Positions 37,734-47,391 of a stretch of DNA of 64,000 nt are shown in pieces. Location: NCBI GenBank assembly GCA_950022295.1, contig OX465598.1, positions 120,449,001 through 120,513,000 on the forward strand. The letters are read 5' to 3'. The notes beneath the pieces are model-generated. The model made no database searches, was not told where the DNA came from, and was given only the letters and a program-made list of their open reading frames with translations. Made by a program: the position numbers and the translations under genes. Numbering within the stretch: position 1 is the stretch's first letter; the number at the start of each line of letters is the position of its first letter. The DNA comes from Bromus sterilis (taxonomy: Eukaryota; Streptophyta; Magnoliopsida; Poales; Poaceae).

Positions 37734-38378
37734 TCAAGCGAAAAATTTCCACTCTTCACGGAGGAAGACCATGAGGGCAGTTGCTTGTTCTTCTGGGAGG
37801 TGGGCGTAGATTCGGACCGTCTTGTCCGGGTCCGTTGGATGAACTTGATGGGTGACTGTGTCGCTGTCGACGCTGAAGTCGCGATTGAATTCTTTTGATT
37901 CGCTTCTGTTTGCCAGTGGAAAAATGCTCCTGTCTGTTACCATGGCTATCTCTTCGACCTGTTGCTGAGCTCCAAACGTGTCAGAAACTTCGTGAAAATC
38001 ACGGTCACACTGGTTTGATTTGATAAAACTCCCATTGATTGTGATGACCCCTGAAGGTCCTGGCATCTTGAGCTTGAGGTACGCATAGTGCGGGACTGCC
38101 ATAAATTGCTCAAATGCGGGTCTTCCTAGTATGGCATGGTATTGGGACTGCCAGTCGAGCACTTCGAACTCGAGGACTTTTCTTGCGAAGTTTCCCTTGT
38201 TGCCGAAGATGACGTCGAGCACGACTGTTCCGAGGGAGGCGGCTGCTTCGCCTGGAACTACACTGTAGATTGTGACACCGGACTTCTTCCAGACTGATTG
38301 CGGAATCAGCATCTTGCGTAAGGTGCTGGTGAAGATTATGTTTAAGCTGCTGCCTCCATCCATGAACACCCTGTCCAT
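37734..38378 (-). pseudogene. Retroviral-type protease region of the Tat element
   Basis: A 214-codon frame with an active-site-like MDGGSSLNII and the later ILGRPAFEQFMAVP block, typical of aspartic proteases in this lineage. The frame opens near the truncated end of the element; nothing recognisable as gag lies upstream before 38626. Confidence 0.75.
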
Positions 38379-38626
38379 GTTGTAGCCTCCGATCTGGGCG
38401 TTGAGGACCAGTGGTGCGTGCCCTGGTCTTGGAATTGTGAGTGGGTTATCGCTTTGTGAGAAGGTGATGTTGGTCTCTGCGCCATACAGTTGGTAGGTTT
38501 ATGCTGTTTTTAGGCCCTTGGCTGCTCGGGTCTGCAGGGTGTGGGCGTCCTGTTTTGCTTTTGAGGGTTGTCCTTCTTGGATCATGCAGACTCGTCCATG
38601 GGACATAGGTATTGCTCTTCTGCAGG

Positions 38627-38769
38627 CAGAAACTGGCACTGGGTGCACTGAGTTAGTAGGTTAGTCCAAATATGTGTAAAAAGATATTAAAGTGTAGCAA
38701 AACACATAGCAATGTCACCTAAAAGAGCATGGAAGAAGCAGAAATTATAGATACGTTTGGGACGTATCA
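38627..38769 (-). mobile_element. Terminal piece of an element A family LTR (5' LTR second part)
   Basis: It matches about 1720-1862 of the 3' LTR (GAACTGGCACTG-like start, GTTAGTCCAAATATG, end GATACGTTTGGGACGTATCA). It most simply completes the LTR begun at 26143, but ~310 bp between them is gone, so an independent fragment is also possible. Confidence 0.65.
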
Positions 38770-39325
38770 GCGGCCATAAGTTGATTGGTTTGGCTAGGAT
38801 AATAATTCATCAGCAAATTGTAATGTTGTTGCATAAGAGGTGTTGATTAAATAGGTAAAGATGGAATGGGTTTTTCTGTGCTAACGGATACACCAACATT
38901 ACCACTAGATGGCAGAGGCATGTTTTTCTGAGCATTAGTATTTTCCATCATATCATTACCCCTGCTAAAAATACCTTCAATCACAACAAGTTGCTCAGTA
39001 GAACAAACTTTACTCACAGTGATTTCATCTAGTTTTTCATAGAGGTAACCTGATTTCTCCAACTGGAGTGAGGTTGCCTTGATGGTCCTTCTTGAAATCT
39101 TCAAGAAAAGATTGCAAATACTCCTCCTCGCGCTTCTTCTTGAGCAACTCATAAGCCTCCTCGCGTTGCTTCTTCAGTGCTTCATAGGCTTGGCAATATT
39201 CCTCCGATAGTTCATCAAGACCGAGCTTAATGATGTTATCAGCGTTAACTTATGAGGGCTTGGGTAGATTAGACATAGTTGATGACAATTCTTGATCTTT
39301 TGGCCCCAGCAGGGTCGCCAGAAAG
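38770..39325 (-). mobile_element. 5' internal end and primer site of another LTR element (element C)
   Basis: On the minus strand TGGCGACCCTGCTGGGG (complement of 39304-39320) follows directly after an LTR end and has the position and TGG start of a primer-binding site. Further on comes a short frame with Lys/Glu-rich coiled-coil character (AYELLKKKREEEYLQSF), resembling the start of a non-autonomous element's gag-like protein, then stops. The element is cut at 38770 by element A sequence. Confidence 0.55.
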
Positions 39326-40273
39326 TGTGTTGACACAAGAACATGCCACGTATACCCTCAACGTCGGGGGTGATGCAAAACAATTCATGTCAAAAGAGAC
39401 ATGCCCAGATGCGTGGTACGCAAGCAATCCGGCGGGTGCTTTTGAAGACCCAAAACCCCACACACCCGTGAGGGACCCCGTCTGGACGCACGATGGATAT
39501 GGGCTGCCCTAGGTCGATTCGCTCGCCCCTACAGCCTCGAGGATCGCTTCCCTTCAACACGAAGAACGTGAGAGAGAACACGGGAGAGAGATAAAAGTAG
39601 GGTATTAGTTCTAGATGTATTTGTTTGATTGTGTGTTGTTCAATCAGTCATTACCTCTCATCTATTTATGAGGCGGATGGATTTTCTATACAAGAAAAGG
39701 ACTTAGATTTACGTCCATATCATCAAATTCTAACCAAAAAAGACTCATCATGATCTCCGGGCCAGACGTCCAGCTAGGAACCCAGACGGTCCGACCATGT
39801 CTGGTTTTATGGACAACATCATAGTTTTTAGTCTTTAGATTTTTTATAAGACCTCAGATGAAAATGATCCAAAAATAAAATTCATCAATATCAATGTGGA
39901 AAACAACTTTCATGTTGAGGTTTTTTTTTATTTGAGGTCACCTTGAGGGTGTTTTTATCTGATTTCTAACCTCTATAGTCTGGACATCAAGCCGGACGGT
40001 CCGGGCTTAGGACGGATGGTCCGGCTTCAATGACTTTGCCTTCTGTGACATTCGGTTTTTTTTTTCGAACGGTCCAGCTTTCGTCCCGAACAGTCCGAGC
40101 TTAGACCGGACGGTCCGGTTTCCAACCCGGATTGTCCGACCATTTTCTGCACCAGTGCACATATTTGGTTGTATCTTTTGCATACGATTTTGGATTGAGA
40201 CGATTCAAATATAAAAATAGACCGTCTCGACAAGACGAAGAAAATTCATGTAGAAAATTTTCCAATTTGAGGC
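39326..40273 (-). mobile_element. LTR of element C, interrupted by a solo LTR
   Basis: It begins TGTGTTGACACAAGAACATG next to the primer site. On the minus strand it has a TATA-like CATAAATA (39663-39670) with a cluster of CGGACGGTCCGG-like palindromes upstream of it (39760-40142). The LTR is interrupted at 40274 by a solo LTR and should resume at 42697, but I could not find its outer end. Confidence 0.5.
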
Positions 40274-41197
40274 TGAAAGGGCATGTGCCCTTATATTTGG
40301 TTTTGGTAATTGATGACAATCTTTATGGACTAATGGTTTCCTTGAGTTATACTTTAAGGTTTGTCCATAGGCAACGCTTGAAGATCATATGGTGGCTTCA
40401 AGGTTGTAAGATGAAGATTACGTGTTGACCAAGGTGTTCTTCATGGAGCTATCCAAAGATTGGTCAAGTAGATGTGTGCAAGGTCAAGAGGAGCATCACG
40501 AAGATATCGTATGCTTGGAGCTTGCCGACCATTTGGTGATAATGGTCGTGTGAAGATGTGCCTAAAAGAGGCTCACCCATAATGGAGTATGGGGGAGATA
40601 TCTACAAGTCTTCATCGAGCCGGCGGAATCAAGGAAGATGTTCCAACTTGAGGCGGGCATGATCGTCATCATCAAGCTCAAGTGGATTATGCGCAAGACA
40701 AAGGTTTGACTAGATAGGTGTCTAGTTTACCGGTCTCTTGGTAGTAGTTAGAAGACCGTGTTATAGGCTAGGCCGAGTCATTCATGGAGAGCTCAAACCT
40801 TTTGCATCCTTGGCATCATCTTTATTGGCTCTTGTTTGGCTTTTCTCTTTGTGGGTTTTGGAGCTTGTGGTCTTCTTCATGACAAGCTCTTGTTCATCGA
40901 AAACGGATTTCATATGCATCTTCTCTTATGATTTTCGATGCGGGAGATTTGCCGGTTATTCTTGGTTAGAGGTTTCACACCTCTATGTGTTTGGCATTTC
41001 TCCCTTGCCACTTTGAAATATTTCCAGTCGTGATTAGGCAGCTCTATTCGTTAGCTTTCCATCAAGCTTGAGTTTTCCTTATCGGAGTTCATTTGCAGAA
41101 ATTGTGGCAGTTCAGGGTTTGCCTGTTTCATTTGGAGTTCATCTGTTGTGTGGCCTGGGCTCCCTAGGTCTGCTGGGGCGGTAGTACCGCTTGGAGT

Positions 41198-41527
41198 GCG
41201 GTAGTACCGCACCCACTGCGGTAGTACCGCGCTACGGTAATACGGCAGTCTAGTACCGTAACCACTACCGCAAGTGTACTGACCGAGCGGTAGTGGGCAC
41301 GGCACTAACCTGCGGTACTACGGCAGCGCGGTAGTACCGCACCCAGCGCGGTAGTACCGCGCTACGGTAGTACGGCAGGCTAGTACCGTAACCACTACCG
41401 CAAGCGTACTGACTAAGCGGTAGTGGGCACGGCACTAGGCTGCGGTACTACGGCAGCGCAGTAGTACCGCACCCACTGCGGTAGTACCGCACCACGGTAG
41501 TACCGCTCTCCGAGCGGTAGTACCGTG
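41198..41527. repeat. Palindrome array (GCGGTAGTACCGC) in 130 bp higher-order units
   Basis: The 13-base palindrome GCGGTAGTACCGC and variants such as ACGGTAGTACCG and GCGGTACTACGGC occur many times. They are organised in a 130 bp unit repeated at 41198, 41328 and (partly) 41458. Two further copies lie just upstream (from 41178). The sequence could form multiple hairpins. Confidence 0.92.
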
Positions 41528-41573
41528 GTTGGTGGGCTGCCAACGGGCTCCAACGGCTGGATTCGTGGGAGAC

Positions 41574-41581
41574 TATAAAAG
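41574..41581 (+). promoter_or_regulatory. TATA box of the solo LTR
   Basis: TATAAAAG lies about 45 bp downstream of the last palindrome and is followed by a pyrimidine-rich leader. It is the likely core promoter of the LTR. Confidence 0.6.
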
Positions 41582-42701
41582 GGAGTCTTCTTCCTCCTTT
41601 GTCTCCACCGGTTTTGTGCAAGTTCTTCCCCCCATTGTTGACCTCTTTGAGCTTGCTTACTCTCTTCCCCTCCTATGATTCTTGCTCCTTTTTGAGGGAA
41701 AAGAGAGAGGAGGTCTAGATCCACATCTCCACCAAGCCATCTCTCCTCTAAGTGAGGGGAACCTTGTGGATCTAGATCTTGGAGCTCTTGGTGTTCGCCT
41801 TGTTCTTCCTCTCATATTCCTCCATAGCTTTTGTTGCTTTTGTGGGATTTGAGAGTTGGGGACTTGAGCACTTTGTGTGCTCTTGACATTGCATTTGGTG
41901 CATCGGTTTGAGTTCTCTCCGAGGATTCTTTGTAGTGAGTGAAGTTGTGAAGATAGCTACTCTTGAGTGCATTGGCACTCTAGAGCTTGTTCCTCGTGGG
42001 TGCGTTGGCACCTAGAGGCTTGTTGTTACGGAGCTCAATCATTGTGGTGCAAAGCTTCGGGACGCTACGGGAGCCTCCAATTCGGTTGTGGAGATTTCCC
42101 CGAGCATTTGTACGAGTTCGGTGACCGCCCCCAAGGGTTGCCATTTGTACGGGTTCGGTGACCGCCCTCAAGTGTCCTAATAGTGGAATCACGGCATCTT
42201 GCATTGGTAAGAGCGTGAGGAGAAATAGGGTGGCCCTCGTTGGCTTCGTGTGAGCATTGTGCTCCTCACCCTCTCCAAACGGAGACGTACTTCTCGCAAG
42301 AGAAGGAACTTCGGTAACAAATCCTTGTCTCCATCGGCTCCACTTGCGGTTATCTCTACCTTTACTTTGAGCAAGCTTATTACATTGTTTATCTTGTGCT
42401 TGCTCATATTATTGTACATTGCTTGTCCCCTAGGTTGTTCTTCTAGACAACCTTTTTACTTGTGCACCTACTTTGTGATAGCCATAGTGCTCTTGTCATG
42501 TATCTTGCTATCACATAGTTGTTTATCTTGCTTAGTATAAGTTGTTGGTGCACATAGTTGAGCCTAGCTTATTTAGGTTTCTTGCTTGGAAAATTAAACG
42601 TTAAGTTTTATTCCGCATTTGTTCAAGCCGAAACCGTAATTGTTTTAAACGCCTATTCACCCCCCCCCCCCTCTAGGCGACATCCACATCCTTTCAGAGG
42701 C

Positions 42702-43469
42702 TATCTTGGGGCGCATTTTTTTATAGAAAGAATGTAAGGGACCCCCCCCACACACACACACACAATTTAATAGTTGCAACACACCCCAAATTGCAAGTAC
42801 CGTGCTTTGAATCTGGGTGGGTGGGAAGGCTACGCCCCTTCCCACCATTAGGCTATGCCTTAGTCTACCTTGGGGACGCAATTGGCTGACTAATACCTTA
42901 AACGCTACAATCTTAGTGCTTCAAACACAGTTTCGGCCCTCAAGATGAAATCAGATGGTGGTGACCCAACCTTCAAAGATATTCATGTCAACAATACGGA
43001 ACTTTTTTATGTGGAACATTTCTTTATTTGAGACCATCTTATATATATTTATTGTTGTGCCAAAAATCGGTGTGAACAACATGAAAAAGAAAACAAAGAC
43101 AAAATTTTGATACACTAGCTAATTGCATGTGCGTTAAAATGAAGGCATGCATATTCGAATGGTTCAATATCAGTCATGTCACATTACATCCACCATATTC
43201 TTGATTTTGATAAGATTTAATTTATTCAAATATGTGTAGGAGAATGTACAGAAAGCTGTAATTTAGTTGAGGTTTTAATAAGATTTTATTTGATTTGTGT
43301 ATTTGTAGGGAAAGAGAATGGATTGATTTATTTAGGATTTTAATAAGGTTTATTTAATTTAATTGAGTTCGTGAAGGGCATTGTTTTGGTAAGGTTTGAT
43401 TAAATTAATGCACGACATGATTTTTAATAGAACAAAAAAGTACTAATTTAATTGAGATTATTCCAAACC
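42702..43469. other. Intergenic, no gene seen
   Basis: Mostly AT-rich sequence. It contains a C-rich run followed by a (CA)n microsatellite at about 42750-42766. The first few bases may be the resumed end of element C's LTR. I see no coding frame or clear transposon. Confidence 0.5.
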
Positions 43470-44110
43470 AAAGAGAACATGATAGAGAGTGACACACCTG
43501 ATGATACGAACACCGGGGGAATCCTCTAAAGTTTGTCCCGATCTTTCACAGCGAGCAACCTGGATAGAAATCCTTTCAATCACGCGATGAACGCAACCTG
43601 AAGAAGAGGAACGAATCCAGCAAGCAACGTGATGGAGATCACCACGCCTCAAACCAAAACACGACAATCCTTGATGAACACAAGAACCTCCGTGGCAATC
43701 TTTATTGGATAAACGGCATCGCCAACCCCGGAGGGAAGCTTCACCAAGAGATACAACTCTTAACCCTAAAATTCTTGTCTAAACTTAAGCTAACCCTAAA
43801 ACTCGTGGGGGGTGTTCTATTTATAAGCTAGGGGATAAAACTAGGGATACATGGGCCGTAGCCCGTCAGATCTGCGCACGGGAAGTTTCGGTCGTCCGAT
43901 GGGTTTCAGACGTTCGATGTGTCGGACGTCCGAATCGTGTCGGACTTCCGGCTATTTTCACATCGGTTCTGTACTCGGGGGTCGCCGTCTTCGTCGCTGA
44001 TGTCGGACGTCCGAATTGGGTCGGACGTCCGATGTCCAGAATCCTATCCATCTTCGCCTCCTCCGTCCAGCGCATATCTCAACCTCCATCGTCCTGCCCA
44101 TATCAGAACA
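43470..44110 (-). mobile_element. Unclassified LTR-like sequence with palindromes and TATA
   Basis: A higher-GC block with a minus-strand TATAAATA (43819-43826) and, upstream of it on that strand, several copies of TCGGACGTCCGA or close variants (43890-44035). Promoter-like layout and composition suggest a solo LTR or LTR fragment in minus orientation. Exact ends and a target duplication were not found. Confidence 0.4.
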
Positions 44111-45190
44111 TGCATGCGTGGAAAGGTAAAAGCCAACGTGAAAAGAAAGAAGGAGGAGATGAGAAGAACATGCCAATTCCCTTCTATAATAATAGTGACA
44201 TGATTGAATTGTCGGCTTCGTTATCGATGTTCGGGAATGTAATTTAATCTAATGATCCATATTAAAGTTGCCTTTAGGTGGTCATTTTAGCGATGAAACA
44301 ATAGAGGTCGTGGTGAGAAATCGTTATATGCGGCGGTGAAGTGGCAACATTACTTTGTGATGGAGAAGAGAGACTATAAAGTCAGATCAAACATTAGAGT
44401 AGCGGTCCACCGGTGAACGTGGGTTACAATAGAAGTATCATAGGTTGTATTATGTATGTAAACTAGGTATTTTTGCTAATGTGACACCTAATTAAAGAAC
44501 GAAAGAAAGGTTTGAGTATCGTGATATGATATCGTATCTATATAATTCTATACGAGTATATAAAAGCGAGTTGCAAAAATCCAATATATCTCATCCGTTC
44601 AACCTCATCTATCCAATGGTCTACATCATTCGGATGTTTAGCACTATAAACACATTTAGCATGCACCATTGATTAATATCATGTCTAATAGCAATGTTAA
44701 CATTTATCAAGTAATTATATCTTACCCATTAATATGTAATTTATATCTTGCCTAATATTGTGCAATACAATTAATACCATGCCTCATATGAACGTGCATT
44801 GCACATACACGATGACAAGTCATATTAAATGTTACACTAGTATTTATATCATGCATGACAATAAATAAAACCATTATCATACTAATTTATAATGCTATGC
44901 ATTATAAAAACAATATGATATGATACGTTTATTATGACCAACCTAAAACACGCAAGTGAGTTATTTAGCGGTTATTTTATAGCAACAAAACAAGAGAGGT
45001 TACGGTGAGAAATGGTGAGATGTGGCGATGAAGTGGTAATGTTAGTATAACACTTAAATCACACGGAAACTGAGAAATAATTGTCGTACTTAGAAAAAAC
45101 GTCCCGACCAGAACTCGTAAACGGTTTCGACCTATAAATTTTTTAAGGGCTTCCAAACGCCCCCCCCCCCAAGAATGGAGGAAACACCAT
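44111..45190. other. Intergenic; diverged direct repeat
   Basis: No gene is seen. Segments 44270-44365 and 44960-45055 resemble each other (GGTGAGAAAT, GATGAAGTGGYAA-like), and 44355-44420 resembles 47262-47325 (GAGTAGCGGTCCACCGGT). These suggest remains of an undefined repeat family around the Harbinger-type pseudogene. Confidence 0.4.
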
Positions 45191-45609
45191 TTCTGTTGTG
45201 AACCCAATAGGGCCTTGTATCGTTAGGAAGCAGTTAGTGGTAGGGACATTTCACCGCGCGAGTTCCTGGTCCCCTTCCGCCGCCATCGTCGTCGATCTCC
45301 CTTTCCTCGCTTCTGCCGACCTCGTCGCGGTCCTAAAGCGATGCCATGGACACTTCCCGACCGCCTCTAGTCACCGTACCCATCGTGACATCGCCATTGA
45401 CCGCAAGTTGCCCCCGCCCTTGACCCCGTTGTGGCAATGGAAGTCTCCACCGGTGTGAAATGCAAGCGGCTCGATGGCGCTGCCGCAACTACAGTCGCAT
45501 CCTTTTCCATCGCCACTGCGGCGCATGCCGGTTCTTCCTTTTCTCTCGTCAACATTGCCGGTAGCACCATTCATCCTTCTATCCCCGTCGCGACCGGGAC
45601 GAAGCAACC

Positions 45610-46900
45610 ATGAGTGTCCAAACCTCGCAAAAACCAGCGGTTGCAGCAGTTGCGGCCCCGATTGCTTCTCCGACGGGAAACCTTGCCAATGTCCTTTATC
45701 TTTTTGCACTTTGTTTCTATTTTGAGTTGGTTTGTTCACTAGTAGTTCGAAATTTCAGCTCGAACTTGTATGATGTACCTACTAGTTCTTTCGTGAGCAT
45801 GTTGAACGACAGTGCGGTTGATATTGATCAAGCCCTTCTCGCCCACTTCGGCTATAACGACACCGATGGTGGTGGTGAGGAGGAAGATGGTGAAATGGAG
45901 GAGATTGAGGAGGGTGTGTTCAATTCATCGCAAACAACCAAACGACCAAGGTCGATCAACTACACTCAATTGGAAGATGAGACTTTGATCAAGTCTTGGG
46001 AGAGTATTTCTCTCGATTCCATTCATGGCAACCAAACCGGCTTGGCAAAGGATAGAAGACAAGTTCTTCCAAATGATGCCTCGCAATGGTAACACAATCC
46101 CACATGCATATCAATCACTACACGACCGTTGGGATGTGACCAAACCGATTTGTAGCCATTGAAGTGGATGCTTGGATCAAGTGTGTAATGCACCTCCGAG
46201 TGGTACCAATGCGGCTGATGGGTGAGCTTTTTTTTACGTGTTTTATGCATTGTTTGACATGGTTGCACAACATAGTTTTCTTTTTCATCGAACCTAATTG
46301 TAAATGAAAGGTTCAAAGACATGAAAGCTTCCAAGATCAAGTCATTTGCACTACAACATTGTTGGGAATTGCTTAAAAATAGCGAGAAATGGAAGTTGAG
46401 TGAGAAAGAAAGCCAACCGAAAAAGGTGAACTCATCAAAATTGATGATGATGAAGATGAAGATGGCCCAAGAAACAAGGACAAGCCCGATGGCAACAAGA
46501 AGCAAGTCGAGGCATTAAGCTTGAGGGACAAAATAGATCACATGGTACAATCAAATGAGAAAATATTCTCTTAGCCGAAAAGAAAGCTCAAGAGAAGGAA
46601 GAAAGGTGGCAATTACTCCAGGAGGAGGGGTTGCGCAAGGCCGCCATTGAAGAGAGAAGAGCATTGCCGAGGAGAACAAGTCCATGGGAAAGCTCCATGC
46701 CGAGGAGAACGATATAATGATGATGAACCGATATGACATGGATGACTTAACCAAAGAGTGACATGACATATCAAGGAGGGATATCTTGGAGCGAAAAAAA
46801 CAAGCGATGGTGTTCGGCGTTGTTGCTTTGGTAAGTGGTGGTGGCAGTGGTGATTCTTTGACAAGTGGTGGTGGTGATGGTGGCGGTGATGCCTGATTTG
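45610..46900 (+). pseudogene. Decayed PIF/Harbinger ORF1-type (Myb-like / NAM-associated) gene
   Basis: Translated pieces in different frames follow the order of the Myb/SANT-like accessory protein encoded by PIF/Harbinger transposons and its domesticated relatives. They are MLNDSAVDIDQALLAHFG; an acidic stretch; INYTQLEDETLIKSWESISL (Myb-like start); a PPSGTNAAD segment; FALQHCWELLKNSEKW (NAM-associated-type start); DDDEDEDGPRNKDKPDG; then a Glu/Lys/Arg-rich coiled coil and a Gly/Ser tail. Several frameshifts and stops separate them, so no functional protein is expected. The N-terminal ~60 residues (from MSVQTSQK) may not belong. No transposase-coding ORF was seen nearby. Confidence 0.7.
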
Positions 46901-47068
46901 GTGGTGAATTGAGGGTATTTTGATGATTTGTTTGGAAAAGGGTCAGAGAACTATGTTATTTGTTGTTTAAATTGTTTAAACAAAATTTAGTTCCTCAACT
47001 GATGCCCGACTTATGATGAATTTCATGATGATTTGATAAAAGTATGAAAATTTGTATTTTTCGGTTAA

Positions 47069-47162
47069 GGGGTTGGTTTCGGCTGCGATCAAACAGAACG
47101 CATGAACCCGAGCGATAAAATAGGGTTCACGGGTTTTGCTCGATTGAAGCCAAAACCAACCC
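47069..47162. mobile_element. Small MITE-like hairpin flanked by TTAA
   Basis: GGGGTTGGTTTCGGCT at the left pairs with AAGCCAAAACCAACCC at the right, and inner segments also pair, so most of the 94 bp folds on itself. TTAA flanks both sides (47065-47068 and 47163-47166), compatible with the TTA/TAA target of Tourist/Harbinger-type elements. It lies close to the Harbinger-type pseudogene. Confidence 0.55.
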
Positions 47163-47391
47163 TTAAATCACGTTGTTCACGATTTGTATCCTGCGTTTAT
47201 AATTTTGCAGTTTAGGGATTTTGCTAAAGATGAACTTTTTTTGCTAAAGATGATCTTACTTTGCGATGGACTGGAGAAGCCGTAAAGTCACATCGGACAG
47301 TAGAGTAGCGGTCCACCGGTTAAGACACGTGAGTGAACGTTCTTCAATTGGACTTAGTCCTGGGCGCGGCCAATGCAAGAATCTAGGGGTC

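Larger units (their letters stand above)
30619..38626 (-). mobile_element. 5'-truncated Tat-lineage Gypsy retrotransposon
   Basis: Minus-strand remnants of protease, RT, RNase H and integrase occur in the Gypsy order. The integrase is followed by tandem repeats, an antisense ORF and an LTR-like end (about 30619 onward, with a minus-strand TATATAAAGG near 30824). A protease active site of DGGSS type, an extra RNase-H-like domain, tandem repeats behind integrase and an antisense ORF are traits of the Tat lineage. The gag region, primer site and 5' LTR are absent: sequence ends at about 38626 against a fragment of element A's LTR. The 3' LTR limits are not resolved. Confidence 0.75.
40274..42696 (+). 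mobile_element. 2.4 kb solo LTR with perfect TSD
   Basis: It starts TGAAAGGGCATGTGCCC and ends CATCCACATCCTTTCA, giving TGAAAG / CTTTCA terminal inverted repeats. The 5 bp duplication GAGGC is perfect (40269-40273 and 42697-42701). A TATA box TATAAAAG at 41574-41581 follows an array of palindromes (41171-41527). No internal coding sequence is present. Confidence 0.93.

Noticed and set aside
198..38774. A perfect target duplication for element A
   Set aside because: The flanks AACGG and GCGGC do not match, so I do not claim one; the left and right LTRs are joined on structure only.
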